Source: Shewanella holmiensis (GTDB lineage: Bacteria > Pseudomonadota > Gammaproteobacteria > Enterobacterales > Shewanellaceae). Taken from it: a stretch of 64,000 nt of DNA. This document shows, piece by piece, positions 10,166 through 18,807 of this stretch. The notes under the pieces are model-generated. The model did no database searches, was not told the DNA's origin, and worked only from the letters and a program-made list of their open reading frames with translations. Position 1 is the first letter of the stretch. Each line of letters begins with the position of its first letter. The translations under genes and the position numbers were made by a program. The stretch is from the NCBI RefSeq assembly GCF_025370255.1, contig NZ_JAMTCD010000002.1, positions 186,001 to 250,000 of the forward strand, read 5' to 3'.

Positions 10166-10199
10166 CTTTTATCTCCCAATACAACATTTATTTAATACT

Positions 10200-10218
10200 A
10201 ATAAGAACAATTCTTATT
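10200..10218. promoter_or_regulatory. Candidate Fur box
   Basis: AATAAGAACAATTCTTATT is a 19-bp palindrome with 8-bp perfect arms, matching 12 of 19 positions of the classical Fur consensus. It sits in the promoter of the TonB receptor gene. Confidence 0.65.
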
Positions 10219-10323
10219 TGTGTTTCTAATTGTGCGCATTTTTACTTAACTGGACATTAAAATCAACAAATGGACACGATATATTTACAAATAAGGCAGA
10301 ATTGTTATGTTGCGGGTAAGATG

Positions 10324-10339
10324 TGTGACACAAATCACC
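10324..10339. promoter_or_regulatory. Candidate CRP site
   Basis: TGTGA-CACAAA-TCACC matches 9 of the 10 conserved bases of TGTGA-N6-TCACA. It lies 131 bp upstream of the DUF3581 gene and 159 bp upstream of the TonB receptor, in a 305-bp divergent region. crp itself is in this window. Confidence 0.6.
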
Positions 10340-10470
10340 AAAGAGATGTACAAAAAACACTCGTCTTGATATTAAAGCCACAAGAATCCAGTCATCGGGT
10401 GAGTTTATTGTGAAATGTGCAGTAAACTGCGCTTAAAAATTATTCCTTACTATATAAGACTCATTCCATC

Positions 10471-11172
10471 ATGTTTTTATCACCTTATTATTCAAAACAA
10501 GATCAAAGCGTTTTTATTTCTGCCCAACAAGCCAGTGACTTTGCCAGGCAGGTTGCAGAAGATTTCAACCCCATCCATGATGTTGGCGCGAAACGCTTTT
10601 GTGTACCAGGTGACTTATTATTCGCATTGGTATTAACAGAATATGGCTTAAGCCAGAACATGACCTTTAAATTTGCAGGTATGGTAGGTGATGGAATTGA
10701 GTTAATACTGCCTGATGCAGTAGAAAATAAATTTACGATCAGCGATATCAAAAACAAAGAATATATGCACGTGGCCCGCCAAGGTGATATTTGCCAATGC
10801 GATGTGCAAACCGCTGCGTTTATTAAAAGTTATGTGGCTTTTTCAGGTTTAAACTTCATTCATGTATTAGTGCCTATGATGAAGCAACACAAGATGATGA
10901 TAAACCCTGACCGCCCATTGGTTATCTATGAAAGCATGTCATTTCATTTAGCACATTTTGACTTTGATGATGTTAGTCTTCATTTAATTGACCAACAATT
11001 TTTAATCAATGGTAAACGTGGCGATGTCACGCTTACTTTTGAACTGCGTCAGGACGAACGATTGATTGGTACCGGTAAGAAAACCCTCGTTCTGAGTGGT
11101 CTAAGAGAATACGAAGAAGATAAGGCACAACAAATGTGTCATTTTTACGAGTCACGTAAAATCACGTTATAA
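10471..11172 (+). CDS. DUF3581 family protein with hydratase-like motif
   Basis: This is a 233-residue soluble protein that I recognise as DUF3581, a family of unknown function common in Shewanella and relatives. Near its N-terminus it carries DFNPIHD (31-37) followed by FCVPGDLLFAL (43-53). This spacing resembles the D-x-N-P-x-H and PG-L signature of MaoC-type hotdog-fold (R)-hydratases, which act on acyl thioesters; an acyl-CoA or acyl-ACP role is therefore possible but inferred. No signal peptide or membrane segment is seen. The ribosome binding site is weak. It is divergent from the TonB receptor and has a CRP-like site upstream. Confidence 0.75.
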   Translation: MFLSPYYSKQDQSVFISAQQASDFARQVAEDFNPIHDVGAKRFCVPGDLLFALVLTEYGLSQNMTFKFAGMVGDGIELILPDAVENKFTISDIKNKEYMHVARQGDICQCDVQTAAFIKSYVAFSGLNFIHVLVPMMKQHKMMINPDRPLVIYESMSFHLAHFDFDDVSLHLIDQQFLINGKRGDVTLTFELRQDERLIGTGKKTLVLSGLREYEEDKAQQMCHFYESRKITL

Positions 11173-11297
11173 CTCCCCTCGTTTTGTCGGCAATATCGCT
11201 TATTCCATAAGGAATGCGCGATATTCGCTATAGATTTTTTTCGAATGTTAACCTTAAGTGAAATCCCCCTTAGTTATGGCTAAAATCACCAGGAAAT

Positions 11298-11687
11298 ATG
11301 ATGAAAAATTTTATTCTTAGTGCCCTTTCATTCTGCGCATTTACTGCCAATGCAAACATTATTTACGACAAATCAGATGTGGATGAAAAAGATTTTATCT
11401 TTGATGAACATCAATGCATTGAAATATCCCAGCAAGTTCAAAAAGAAACTCAATCGAGAAGTATTGTCGGCAGTGCAGCTAAAGGCGCCGCGGTTGGAGC
11501 AGCAGGCGTAGCAATAGCAGGTGGAAGTGGAACTCAAGGTGCGAAAACAGGTGCAGGCATTGGTGTTGCTACAGGTATTTTAGGCGGCTCTAGCGATCGT
11601 AAAGCGAGCCAAGCAAAGTATGAAGCTGAACAAGAGCTTGTTGTACGCAACTGCATGATTAAACGTGGTTATAGTATTTTGAATTAG
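11298..11687 (+). CDS. Secreted glycine-zipper protein
   Basis: The protein has about 128 residues and a signal peptide (KNFILSALSFCAFTANA). Residues 55-95 are Gly/Ala-rich with GxxxG-like spacing (GAAVGAAGVAIAGG, GAGIGVATGILGG), the pattern of glycine-zipper segments that insert in or span membranes. A Cys lies on each side (C38 in HQCIE, C121 in RNCMIK). There is no lipobox. Two adjacent ATG codons exist (11298 and 11301); AGGA at 11291-11294 is better spaced for the second. No relative of known function is recognised. It looks like a single-gene unit. Confidence 0.7.
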   Translation: MMKNFILSALSFCAFTANANIIYDKSDVDEKDFIFDEHQCIEISQQVQKETQSRSIVGSAAKGAAVGAAGVAIAGGSGTQGAKTGAGIGVATGILGGSSDRKASQAKYEAEQELVVRNCMIKRGYSILN

Positions 11688-11800
11688 CCACTCTTTATCC
11701 ACTCAGTATTTAGCAGGATAACAGGCGGAAGTCACAACTATGCAACTGACCTGCTGTGGCCTTTTTAGCATCCAAGTTTATTGGAAGTGGTGACAACATT

Positions 11801-11837
11801 CATCAATATTAGTGGACTGAGTAAGCTAATATTGATG
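11801..11837. repeat. Perfect 12-bp inverted repeat
   Basis: CATCAATATTAG (11801-11812) and CTAATATTGATG (11826-11837) are exact reverse complements around a 13-nt loop. The hairpin sits between the convergent glycine-zipper and TetR genes, 3 bp from the TetR stop codon. There is no T tract on either side, so it may be a transcript-end stabiliser or a protein site rather than a classical terminator. Confidence 0.6.
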
Positions 11838-11839
11838 AT

Positions 11840-12319
11840 TTATGCGGCTTCTGGTACAGATATATTTTCAAGTAATGCAATTGCGCTATGACCAATAAGT
11901 TGCGCCACACATTTCTCGCCCGCTTCGCCTAATTGCAATAACGCGAACTTTTGAGCGGTATTCATGGCTTTAAAGTAGGTGATATTATCGCTATTGGTAC
12001 CGCAAAGACTGAAAAACAGTTTCAATACGGCTTTATGCTCAGTCAGCTGTAATGCATTTTTCCAACTTGATTCTAATGAGGTAATTGAATCAAAATTGAG
12101 CGCATCAACAAACAGCTGGCCAATACGATGATCTAGACGCACCAGAAATTCAGTCTTTTTAGGAAAATGATGACTGATTCCCGTTCGACTGATCCCCGTT
12201 GCATTAGACAAAGTCGTGTATGACATAGCATCAAAACCTATCGTAAGAATCTGTTTAAGCGCTTCGTCTAGAATTTGGTTTACAGTTTGCTCGGTTTCAA
12301 CACGTGAACGTTTGGCCAT
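11840..12319 (-). CDS. TetR/AcrR-type transcriptional regulator
   Basis: The 159-residue protein has an N-terminal TetR helix-turn-helix: KRSRVETEQTVNQILDEAL leads to LSNATGISRTGISHHFPKK (about 37-55), in which HHF replaces the usual YYHF/YHHF. The C-terminal ligand domain is short (the family is usually about 190-210 residues) and not similar to a named subgroup. The ligand and targets are unknown; TetR proteins usually repress their own or a neighbouring gene, yet the adjacent genes here are a hypothetical secreted protein and a distant hldE operon. The 267 bp upstream to 12586 are AT-rich and show no clear operator palindrome. Confidence 0.8.
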   Translation of the reverse strand: MAKRSRVETEQTVNQILDEALKQILTIGFDAMSYTTLSNATGISRTGISHHFPKKTEFLVRLDHRIGQLFVDALNFDSITSLESSWKNALQLTEHKAVLKLFFSLCGTNSDNITYFKAMNTAQKFALLQLGEAGEKCVAQLIGHSAIALLENISVPEAA

Positions 12320-12586
12320 AGTGCTGCGTCTCTCTAATAATTTGGGGCGAGATCTTACCAGACGAAACCTTAAAATTCCGCACTTAACACCAAAATTTAC
12401 AACATTTTTAACCGCACATTATCTTATGTAACAGCTCATTACTCATAAAATACGTACGTGTGCAATATTTTATCCTTATAATTCAAATACTATTAGCGAA
12501 AACTTCTTTTAAAAATGATAACAAGAAAAATTAAAAGCTAACGTGATAATTAATAAAGTAAAAAAGACAAAAAACGATGAAAGCGC

Positions 12587-13552
12587 TTACAAGTTATGGT
12601 TGGGGATAAAATGTTGACTAAGCCATTTTTGGGCCGCGGTTTCGCCCATCAAATAATTTAAGGTAGGATGTAAAATGGCAGCCAAACTGGGTTGTCGCCA
12701 GAACATATAGTTAGGTAAAGGTTGAACAACTCCAGCACCAAAAGTTCGTTGAATTAAGCTTGAAAATTCCGCCATATCTCGGTCAGAGAAATTGGGGAGT
12801 AGCGGATAAACCTCGATAATAAAATCCACATACTGAGTCGCAGTTGGTAACTCATATTGTTGCAAGAGAAACTGTAATTGTGGTGCGCTCCAATGCGACA
12901 AATTATCACTATCGTGGATAACAGCAAGATTGCGACGATGTAATTGTTGCCAAGCCAAATTGAGTTGCTTAATTTGTCCTAAACGCCAAAACAAATACAC
13001 ATCGGCCAACCATTCATGTTGATAATCACTCAAGATTAACGGTAAAGCCTTACCTTGCAATCCAACATTGTGTAAGTGCCCAATTTCATGCCAGAGACTC
13101 AATTGCGCTTGATTAACTAATTCAATGCCGTAGGTATTGAGACCTAATGACCCCGTTTGCGACTTAGGCTCACGCTCAGCTTGAACTATGATAACCCCAG
13201 CAATTGATGCATGTTCCACTACAAGCACCATGGCACTTTTTAATCCCATTGCTTGACGGACATTCACCGCTGATAATGCTGCTTGATGTTGTAAAGATAA
13301 AGGCAGCTTTTGCAGACAGGATTCTAGGTTCACTAGCTGACAAACTAAGGCTTGCTTGTCGAGAACCTCTACCCAATCGGTAGCTTCTGATAGTAACTTT
13401 GGCGCTTGAAGGTTAACGGGCTCTTCAAGCGATTGTGCACAAACATTTAAGGATAACAAGCCAATACAAAATGAGCCGCTGCACAATGCAATAATTCGGC
13501 TCACTTTTTCCTGCAATCCAACTAGCGAATTGAAGGGAAGTATTGCTCGCAT
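12587..13552 (-). CDS. Putative secreted HEIGH-type metallopeptidase
   Basis: The protein is 321 residues from the ATG at 13552, which leaves 13 bp after the hldE stop; an upstream extension would run into hldE and add no sensible sequence. From this start it has a signal peptide (basic segment, IIALCSGSFCIGLLSLNV, then CAQS). The middle carries LWHEIGHLHN followed 20 residues later by EWLADVY, the arrangement of a zinc HExxH motif plus a glutamate third ligand. It could be a periplasmic metalloprotease, but no named family is recognised. Downstream location in the hldE transcript hints at an envelope role. Confidence 0.65.
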   Translation of the reverse strand: MRAILPFNSLVGLQEKVSRIIALCSGSFCIGLLSLNVCAQSLEEPVNLQAPKLLSEATDWVEVLDKQALVCQLVNLESCLQKLPLSLQHQAALSAVNVRQAMGLKSAMVLVVEHASIAGVIIVQAEREPKSQTGSLGLNTYGIELVNQAQLSLWHEIGHLHNVGLQGKALPLILSDYQHEWLADVYLFWRLGQIKQLNLAWQQLHRRNLAVIHDSDNLSHWSAPQLQFLLQQYELPTATQYVDFIIEVYPLLPNFSDRDMAEFSSLIQRTFGAGVVQPLPNYMFWRQPSLAAILHPTLNYLMGETAAQKWLSQHFIPNHNL

Positions 13553-13565
13553 CAATAGATGCAAA

Positions 13566-14996
13566 TTACTTATTTGCCATAATATTTTGAATAATCGCGG
13601 TTGTAGACACGCCATCTTCAAAACCAAGTACTTCAACTTGACCACCATTAGCGATCACTTCTGCACCTCCGGCAATCTCTTCGACCTTGTAATCACCACC
13701 TTTAACAAGAGAATCTGGTAGTAATCGTGCTATCACGCGTTGTGGCGTGTCTTCGCTAAATGGCACGACCCAGTCAACAGATGCTAGCCCGGCCAATACT
13801 GCCATGCGGCGATCAACAGAATTAACCGGACGACCATTGCCTTTTAAGCGTTTCACTGAAGCGTCATCATTCACAGCGACAATTAAGCGATCGCCCAGCG
13901 CGCGCGCTTGCTGTAAATAGCTCACATGCCCTGCATGTAAAATATCAAAGCAGCCGTTGGTCATGACTATCTTCTCACCGCGTAAGCGCGCTTGATCCAT
14001 CGCATAAGCTAATTGATCTTCGCTCATCACCCCAAAACCAGATTCGCCCTGATTAATTTTAAGCGCATTAATCAATTCAATTCGGCTTACTGTAGAGGTT
14101 CCCAATTTACCCACAACAATACCCGCTGCGGTATTCGCAATCGCACAGGCTTGCGCTAAGCTTGCGCCTGCAGCAATAGAAGTCGCTAACGCAGAAATCA
14201 CCGTATCACCCGCCCCTGTTACGTCGTGAACTTCACGGGCAACAGTAGGAATGTGTAATTCAGGCTCATTCAAAGTAATTAATGTCATGCCTTTTTCTGA
14301 ACGAGTCACTAAAATGGCATCAAAATCATGGGCGGTTAACAAGCCTTTAGCTTTAGCGATTAAATCGTCTTCGCAGGTGACGGTACCCACGACAGCTTCA
14401 AACTCACTCATGTTAGGGGTGATCAATGAAGCACCACGATAACGTTCAAAATCACTGCCTTTAGGATCAACTAAAACACTTACGCCTTTTGCTCGGGCTT
14501 TAGCAATAAACGCTTGAGGTTGTGAAATTGCCCCTTTGGCATAATCCGATAACACTAGAACATCTACGTCATCTAATAAAGCTTCGGTTTGGTCGAATAA
14601 GCTTTGGCTATAACACGCTTCAAAAGGCTCTTCAAAGTCGAGCCTGATTAATTGTTGATTGCGTGATAATACTCTTAGTTTAGTGATAGTCGGCTTACCT
14701 TCAACCGCCAACCATTGAGGCTCAACCCCTAAGGTTCTAACGCCTAAGGTTAGCGCATCTGCGGTTTCATCTTTACCCACTAAGCCAGCTAATTTTACTT
14801 GGCCCCCAAGTGTGGCAACGTTTAATGCCACGTTAGCAGCACCACCTGGGCGGTCTTCAATTTGGTTAATTTTTACAACAGGAACCGGTGCTTCGGGCGA
14901 AATACGCCCCGTTGGGCCAACCCAATAACGGTCTAGCATCACATCACCGAGCACTAAAACACGGGCGTTTTCAAAAGCAGGAAGAGAAACCTTCAT
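13566..14996 (-). CDS. hldE: Bifunctional heptose-7-phosphate kinase / heptose-1-phosphate adenylyltransferase
   Basis: HldE makes ADP-glycero-manno-heptose, the precursor of the LPS inner core. Its 476 residues match the E. coli enzyme (477). The N-terminal PfkB/ribokinase-like kinase spans about 1-318 ([28 protein letters not shown] with the catalytic Asp). The C-terminal nucleotidyltransferase starts near 344 with [16 protein letters not shown], holding the HxGH-like AGH motif, and includes [12 protein letters not shown]. It is divergent from the lpxL-type acyltransferase gene 103 bp away, so two lipid A/LPS genes share an upstream region. Confidence 0.97.
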   Translation of the reverse strand: MKVSLPAFENARVLVLGDVMLDRYWVGPTGRISPEAPVPVVKINQIEDRPGGAANVALNVATLGGQVKLAGLVGKDETADALTLGVRTLGVEPQWLAVEGKPTITKLRVLSRNQQLIRLDFEEPFEACYSQSLFDQTEALLDDVDVLVLSDYAKGAISQPQAFIAKARAKGVSVLVDPKGSDFERYRGASLITPNMSEFEAVVGTVTCEDDLIAKAKGLLTAHDFDAILVTRSEKGMTLITLNEPELHIPTVAREVHDVTGAGDTVISALATSIAAGASLAQACAIANTAAGIVVGKLGTSTVSRIELINALKINQGESGFGVMSEDQLAYAMDQARLRGEKIVMTNGCFDILHAGHVSYLQQARALGDRLIVAVNDDASVKRLKGNGRPVNSVDRRMAVLAGLASVDWVVPFSEDTPQRVIARLLPDSLVKGGDYKVEEIAGGAEVIANGGQVEVLGFEDGVSTTAIIQNIMANK

Positions 14997-15099
14997 AGCG
15001 TAATCACTGTTTGTTGTAAAAAATTACCCCGATTGTACCTAATTTTTCGATAAAAATGAGTTAGAATATGAAAAATTTTAATCAATAAACGAGTCCTTT

Positions 15100-16026
15100 G
15101 TGGTCGAAAAAGCCGAATTCACCTCTAATCTGTATCACCCTAAGTATTGGTTACTTTGGTTCGGCGTCTTAATGATGCGAATCACTCAAGTGCTGCCTTT
15201 ATCAGTCCAAATGAAACTCGGTGCTGGGATTGGACGGTTTGCGATGGTGCTTGCGGGCAGTCGCACCCATACAGCCAAACGTAATATCAGTTTATGCTTT
15301 CCTGATATGCCTGAAGATCAACAACAAGCATTATTAAAACGTAATTTTGAAGAAACGGGTAAAGCCATATTTGATTCCGCGAATGCTTGGTGGTGGTCAG
15401 ACAAAAAAGTTCAGGCTCACATGACCATGAAAGGCGAGCAACATATTGAAAACAGTTTGCTTGCGGGTAAAGGCGTGATTTTATTTGCCGTACATTGTTT
15501 ACCATTAGAAATGGGAGCGCGTATTCTTGGCCAATACCGACCAGCTATTGGGGTTTATCGTCCACACAATAATCCCGTTATGGAATACTTACAGGTTAAA
15601 GGGCGTTTACGCTCAAACAAAGGACTTGTGCCGAAACGTGATGTGCGACAAATGATCCGTAGCCTGCGAACACCTGATGTAGTTTGGTACACGGCAGATC
15701 AAGATTTTGGCCGCTCCAGTGCGGTATTTATTCCCTTTTTTGCCGTCCCTGATGCCGCAACCATTACTGGCGCAACTTCGTTAGCCAAACTGGGCAAAGC
15801 CAATGTACTGCCTTTTGTCGTTGAAAGAAGCGCAGGTGACAAAGGCTATAATATTGAAATTATGCCGCCATTGGATAATTTCCCTGGCGAAAACGAGCTT
15901 GAAGATGCCCTTCGCGGCAATCAAATTATTGAACAAATTATTAACAAAAATCGTCCTCAATATATGTGGCTTCATAGACGCTTTAAAACCCGTCCAGAAG
16001 AAAATGGCCCTTCGCTATACGATTAG
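15100..16026 (+). CDS. lpxL: Lipid A biosynthesis lauroyl-type acyltransferase
   Basis: The 308-residue inner-membrane enzyme probably transfers an acyl chain from acyl-ACP to Kdo2-lipid IVA. An N-terminal hydrophobic anchor (YWLLWFGVLMMR) is followed by the family segments RNISLCFPDM, the catalytic HX4E as HCLPLE (H132, E137), GVYRPHNNPVMEY, WYTADQDFGRSSAVFIPFF and YMWLHRRFKTRP. Translation starts with GTG at 15100. LpxL is favoured over LpxM by overall pattern, but LpxP or LpxM cannot be fully excluded. It diverges from hldE. Confidence 0.88.
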   Translation: MVEKAEFTSNLYHPKYWLLWFGVLMMRITQVLPLSVQMKLGAGIGRFAMVLAGSRTHTAKRNISLCFPDMPEDQQQALLKRNFEETGKAIFDSANAWWWSDKKVQAHMTMKGEQHIENSLLAGKGVILFAVHCLPLEMGARILGQYRPAIGVYRPHNNPVMEYLQVKGRLRSNKGLVPKRDVRQMIRSLRTPDVVWYTADQDFGRSSAVFIPFFAVPDAATITGATSLAKLGKANVLPFVVERSAGDKGYNIEIMPPLDNFPGENELEDALRGNQIIEQIINKNRPQYMWLHRRFKTRPEENGPSLYD

Positions 16027-16206
16027 TATCGCTGGGTCAGGGATATCGTTATCATAAAATTCAATTGCATCGACTATTCATTAAATAGTCAGCAAGGAAA
16101 ACAAAAATGGGTTGATATTTTGACCTGAATAAGTGACGATGCGCCCAATTAAAAAGCATTCGCTTATCACTAATTTCCCCCTATAAAATAGGAACACCAA
16201 AGCACT

Positions 16207-17124
16207 ATGTTAACCCTTTTAAAATCTGTTATTTTGGCCACAACAGCAACGCTTTTAAGCTTTAACAGCTTTGCTTTGGAATATCGCTTACCCGCTAAAG
16301 GTAGTTTGCTCGTAGGCGAAAACCAATACTACGTTGTGCCTGAAGGTAAATTGACACTGGAAGAAATTGCCGCTGAATTTCAATTAGGGTTAACCAATGT
16401 ATTAGAAGCAAACCCTGGTGTGGATCCATTTTTACCCACCCCAGGCAGCACCTTGGTGATACCGCATCAGTTAATTTTACCTAATACAAAACATGAAGGT
16501 ATTATCATTAACGTTGCTGAAATGCGTCTGTATTACTTTCCTAAAGGCACGAATACTGTTGAAGTATTACCTATTGGTATTGGCCAAATTGGTAGAGACA
16601 CGCCAGAAAACTGGGTGACAAGCGTACAACGTAAACGCGCCAATCCTACTTGGACCCCCACAGCAACAACCCGAAAGATTTATGAAGCGCAAGGTATAAC
16701 GCTACCCGCAGTATGGCCAGCAGGACCTGATAACCCAATGGGTTTACATGCTCTTTATATTGGCAACTTATTTGCAATCCACGGCACTAACGCCACCTTT
16801 GGTATTGGTCTTCGTGTCAGCCAGGGATGCGTACGTTTGCGCCATGAAGATATTGAGCATTTGTTTAACACGGTGCCAATTGGCACTCGTGTTGAATTTA
16901 TTAATCAACCGGTTAAATTTACTGAAGAGCCTGATGGGAATCGTTATTTAGAAGTTCACCAACCACTGTCTAAAACACAAAATGAGTTCGAATCGAAAGA
17001 GCCAGTGGCCTTAACGTTCAATAAAGAAACCACACGCTTTATTGCACATCCAGAAACAGATTCGTTTGTATTAAAGCGCCTACTTGAGCAACGTACGGGT
17101 ATCCCAACACGTATCAATCCATAA
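16207..17124 (+). CDS. L,D-transpeptidase, ErfK/YbiS/YcfS type
   Basis: The 305-residue periplasmic enzyme has a signal peptide (1-23, ending SFA), a LysM-like region ([18 protein letters not shown] through [12 protein letters not shown], about 41-92) and a YkuD catalytic domain. The active-site pattern is complete: IHGTN with H192, then SQGCVRL with S206, catalytic C208 and R210. E. coli relatives of this length attach Braun lipoprotein to peptidoglycan or form 3-3 crosslinks. Which of these it does here is open. It is a single-gene unit ending at a bidirectional terminator. Confidence 0.92.
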   Translation: MLTLLKSVILATTATLLSFNSFALEYRLPAKGSLLVGENQYYVVPEGKLTLEEIAAEFQLGLTNVLEANPGVDPFLPTPGSTLVIPHQLILPNTKHEGIIINVAEMRLYYFPKGTNTVEVLPIGIGQIGRDTPENWVTSVQRKRANPTWTPTATTRKIYEAQGITLPAVWPAGPDNPMGLHALYIGNLFAIHGTNATFGIGLRVSQGCVRLRHEDIEHLFNTVPIGTRVEFINQPVKFTEEPDGNRYLEVHQPLSKTQNEFESKEPVALTFNKETTRFIAHPETDSFVLKRLLEQRTGIPTRINP

Positions 17125-17142
17125 GCTTAATGACTCAACATA

Positions 17143-17178
17143 AAAACGGCTTACATTACTATGTAAGCCGTTTTAGTT
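17143..17178. terminator. Bidirectional terminator
   Basis: AAAACGGCTTACAT pairs with ATGTAAGCCGTTTT around TACT, with T runs on both strands. It serves the L,D-transpeptidase gene and the convergent gene at 17264. Confidence 0.9.
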
Positions 17179-17263
17179 TGTATGAACAGCACAAAATTGA
17201 ACGGATAGTGATAACAGAGAAATACTGAGGAGTTATCGGCAGTAATGTCGCGCTCTTATTGAT

Positions 17264-17611
17264 TTATATCACCCGACTAGCCAATCTTTGCGCCCAGTTG
17301 CCATTATGATCTTGCTGACAACTTTGCTCACTGTCGTACACAATCTGCTGTTCTTTAATTACGACATTGATGTCGAGTAACTTTTTTACAATTAACTGAC
17401 CAAGCACTTGCTGGCTTTGTGCCATGATAAATTGCTTAAGGTTATCACGAGTCTCAAACACACAGATTATGCGTAAACTTTTAGGAAACTGTGCAAAGTT
17501 AACCTGGTGAGTGAGCCATACAAAGCCATTAAACTCATCTAATGCAAACTGACAAACCTCGTTTAATTGGTTTATTAGCTGGTTATCAATTTTTTTATCT
17601 GTTTTACGCAT
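17264..17611 (-). CDS. Conserved hypothetical protein, 115 residues
   Basis: The likely start is the ATG at 17611, preceded by AAGAGAG; an upstream in-frame extension of 27 codons looks non-coding. The product begins MRKTDKKIDNQL and is small, soluble and mixed alpha/beta (FDEFNGFVWLTH-like and LRIICVFETRDNL segments). I recall similar proteins in Shewanella and Vibrio being labelled Fis-type regulators, but no Fis helix-turn-helix is visible, so that label is not supported here. Function is unknown. Confidence 0.6.
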   Translation of the reverse strand: MRKTDKKIDNQLINQLNEVCQFALDEFNGFVWLTHQVNFAQFPKSLRIICVFETRDNLKQFIMAQSQQVLGQLIVKKLLDINVVIKEQQIVYDSEQSCQQDHNGNWAQRLASRVI

Positions 17612-17766
17612 AAACTCTCTTGGTTCTAACCTCAGACAACTTTCAAACGATTCAGAGCAATAAAGACAACACAATGATGCAGAGTTTAACAATCATAATG
17701 GCTAAAATTTTCCCAACCACCCTATGCATTAACCTAAACATTACAGTAAAAAGCTTAACCTAAAAG

Positions 17767-18684
17767 CTACTGCTTGATACTAGGTTTAGTTGCCACTTGT
17801 TGAGTTTTAACAATCTCTTTATCAAGTCTTTTATTTGCTGGCTGAGTGTCTATCGCATCTTTAGCTGCCTCATTATCGTCGGCCATTAATGCATTGGATG
17901 CCGCCATTGCATCTAAATCTTCCATCGCTACATCAGGATCAGCTAAACCAGCATTAACCAGCTCTTCACGTTGCTCAATAAAAGAGTGCTCATCTTGCAC
18001 ATCCTTTAACAACTTGGCGGCATTACGCTCAGTCACACTTGCTGGGGATGGTGAAGGTTGGGTAAACAAAGCGGGCTCGTTACTCACAGCTTTGGGTGAG
18101 GTCAAGAAATCCAATCCTCCCACCTGCCATAGTCCAACAGCCATCAAGATAAGGGCGCAGACACTCAATAATGCTTTATGTGGTTTGTTATTCGGCAGGA
18201 TTGTATCGTCAGCAGTTGCAATATTTTTTACAGGCTGAGGTGACAGACTTTTTTGAGTCTCAGTCACTTCATTACCATCACTTGGGGATGAGAGACTGAA
18301 AGGTTGCTCAACTTCATCACTCGCTACAGCGTGGGTAGGTAAAGGTAATATACTGGCTTCGGGGCCTGTGGTACGCATACCAATAAACTGGCCACCATCA
18401 TAAATTTCCATATCATGACTTGACACATCCGCCTCTACTACGCCAGTGCTCACAATAATCAACTTATTGCAAAATAGTTTGCCTTTTAGTGTGCCGCTAA
18501 CACGAAGCTCTTGGCAAAAAACTTCGCCATCAATCTCGCCACCAAGCTCAATTTTAATTTGATCGCTTGAGCGCACTGTACCTGTGATGTTACCAGCAAT
18601 TAACGCGGGGCCCTTAATATCTATTTCACCATTAAGTGTCATTTCAGCGCCAATGTAGGTTATCCCCTTACCCTTATTATTCAT
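17767..18684 (-). CDS. Bactofilin-domain protein with membrane anchor
   Basis: Residues 1-112 form a bactofilin (polymer-forming cytoskeletal) right-handed beta-helix: repeated short strands such as TLNGEIDIKGPALIAGNITGT, GGEIDGEVFCQELRVSG and TLKGKLFCNKLIIV. Unlike the usual short bactofilins (about 110-180 residues), it continues to 305 residues: a polar linker, one predicted transmembrane helix (ALLSVCALILMAVGLW, about 169-187) and a disordered acidic tail rich in Ala, Asp, Glu and Pro. Such proteins assemble filaments that organise envelope synthesis, so a tethered bactofilin scaffold is plausible. It is divergent from the ZapE-type gene. Confidence 0.85.
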   Translation of the reverse strand: MNNKGKGITYIGAEMTLNGEIDIKGPALIAGNITGTVRSSDQIKIELGGEIDGEVFCQELRVSGTLKGKLFCNKLIIVSTGVVEADVSSHDMEIYDGGQFIGMRTTGPEASILPLPTHAVASDEVEQPFSLSSPSDGNEVTETQKSLSPQPVKNIATADDTILPNNKPHKALLSVCALILMAVGLWQVGGLDFLTSPKAVSNEPALFTQPSPSPASVTERNAAKLLKDVQDEHSFIEQREELVNAGLADPDVAMEDLDAMAASNALMADDNEAAKDAIDTQPANKRLDKEIVKTQQVATKPSIKQ

Positions 18685-18807
18685 TAATCTATCCTTTGCG
18701 GGTTATCACTATGTTGCAAATTTACATCAATCCCATCATAAACGCGACCCATGATGATATGACACTGATCAGGTATACTGGCTGTAATAGTCCTTTAAAA
18801 TAACCTT

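Noticed and set aside
13552..13648. Longer N-terminus of the HEIGH protein
   Set aside because: The extension lies inside hldE and destroys the clear signal peptide.
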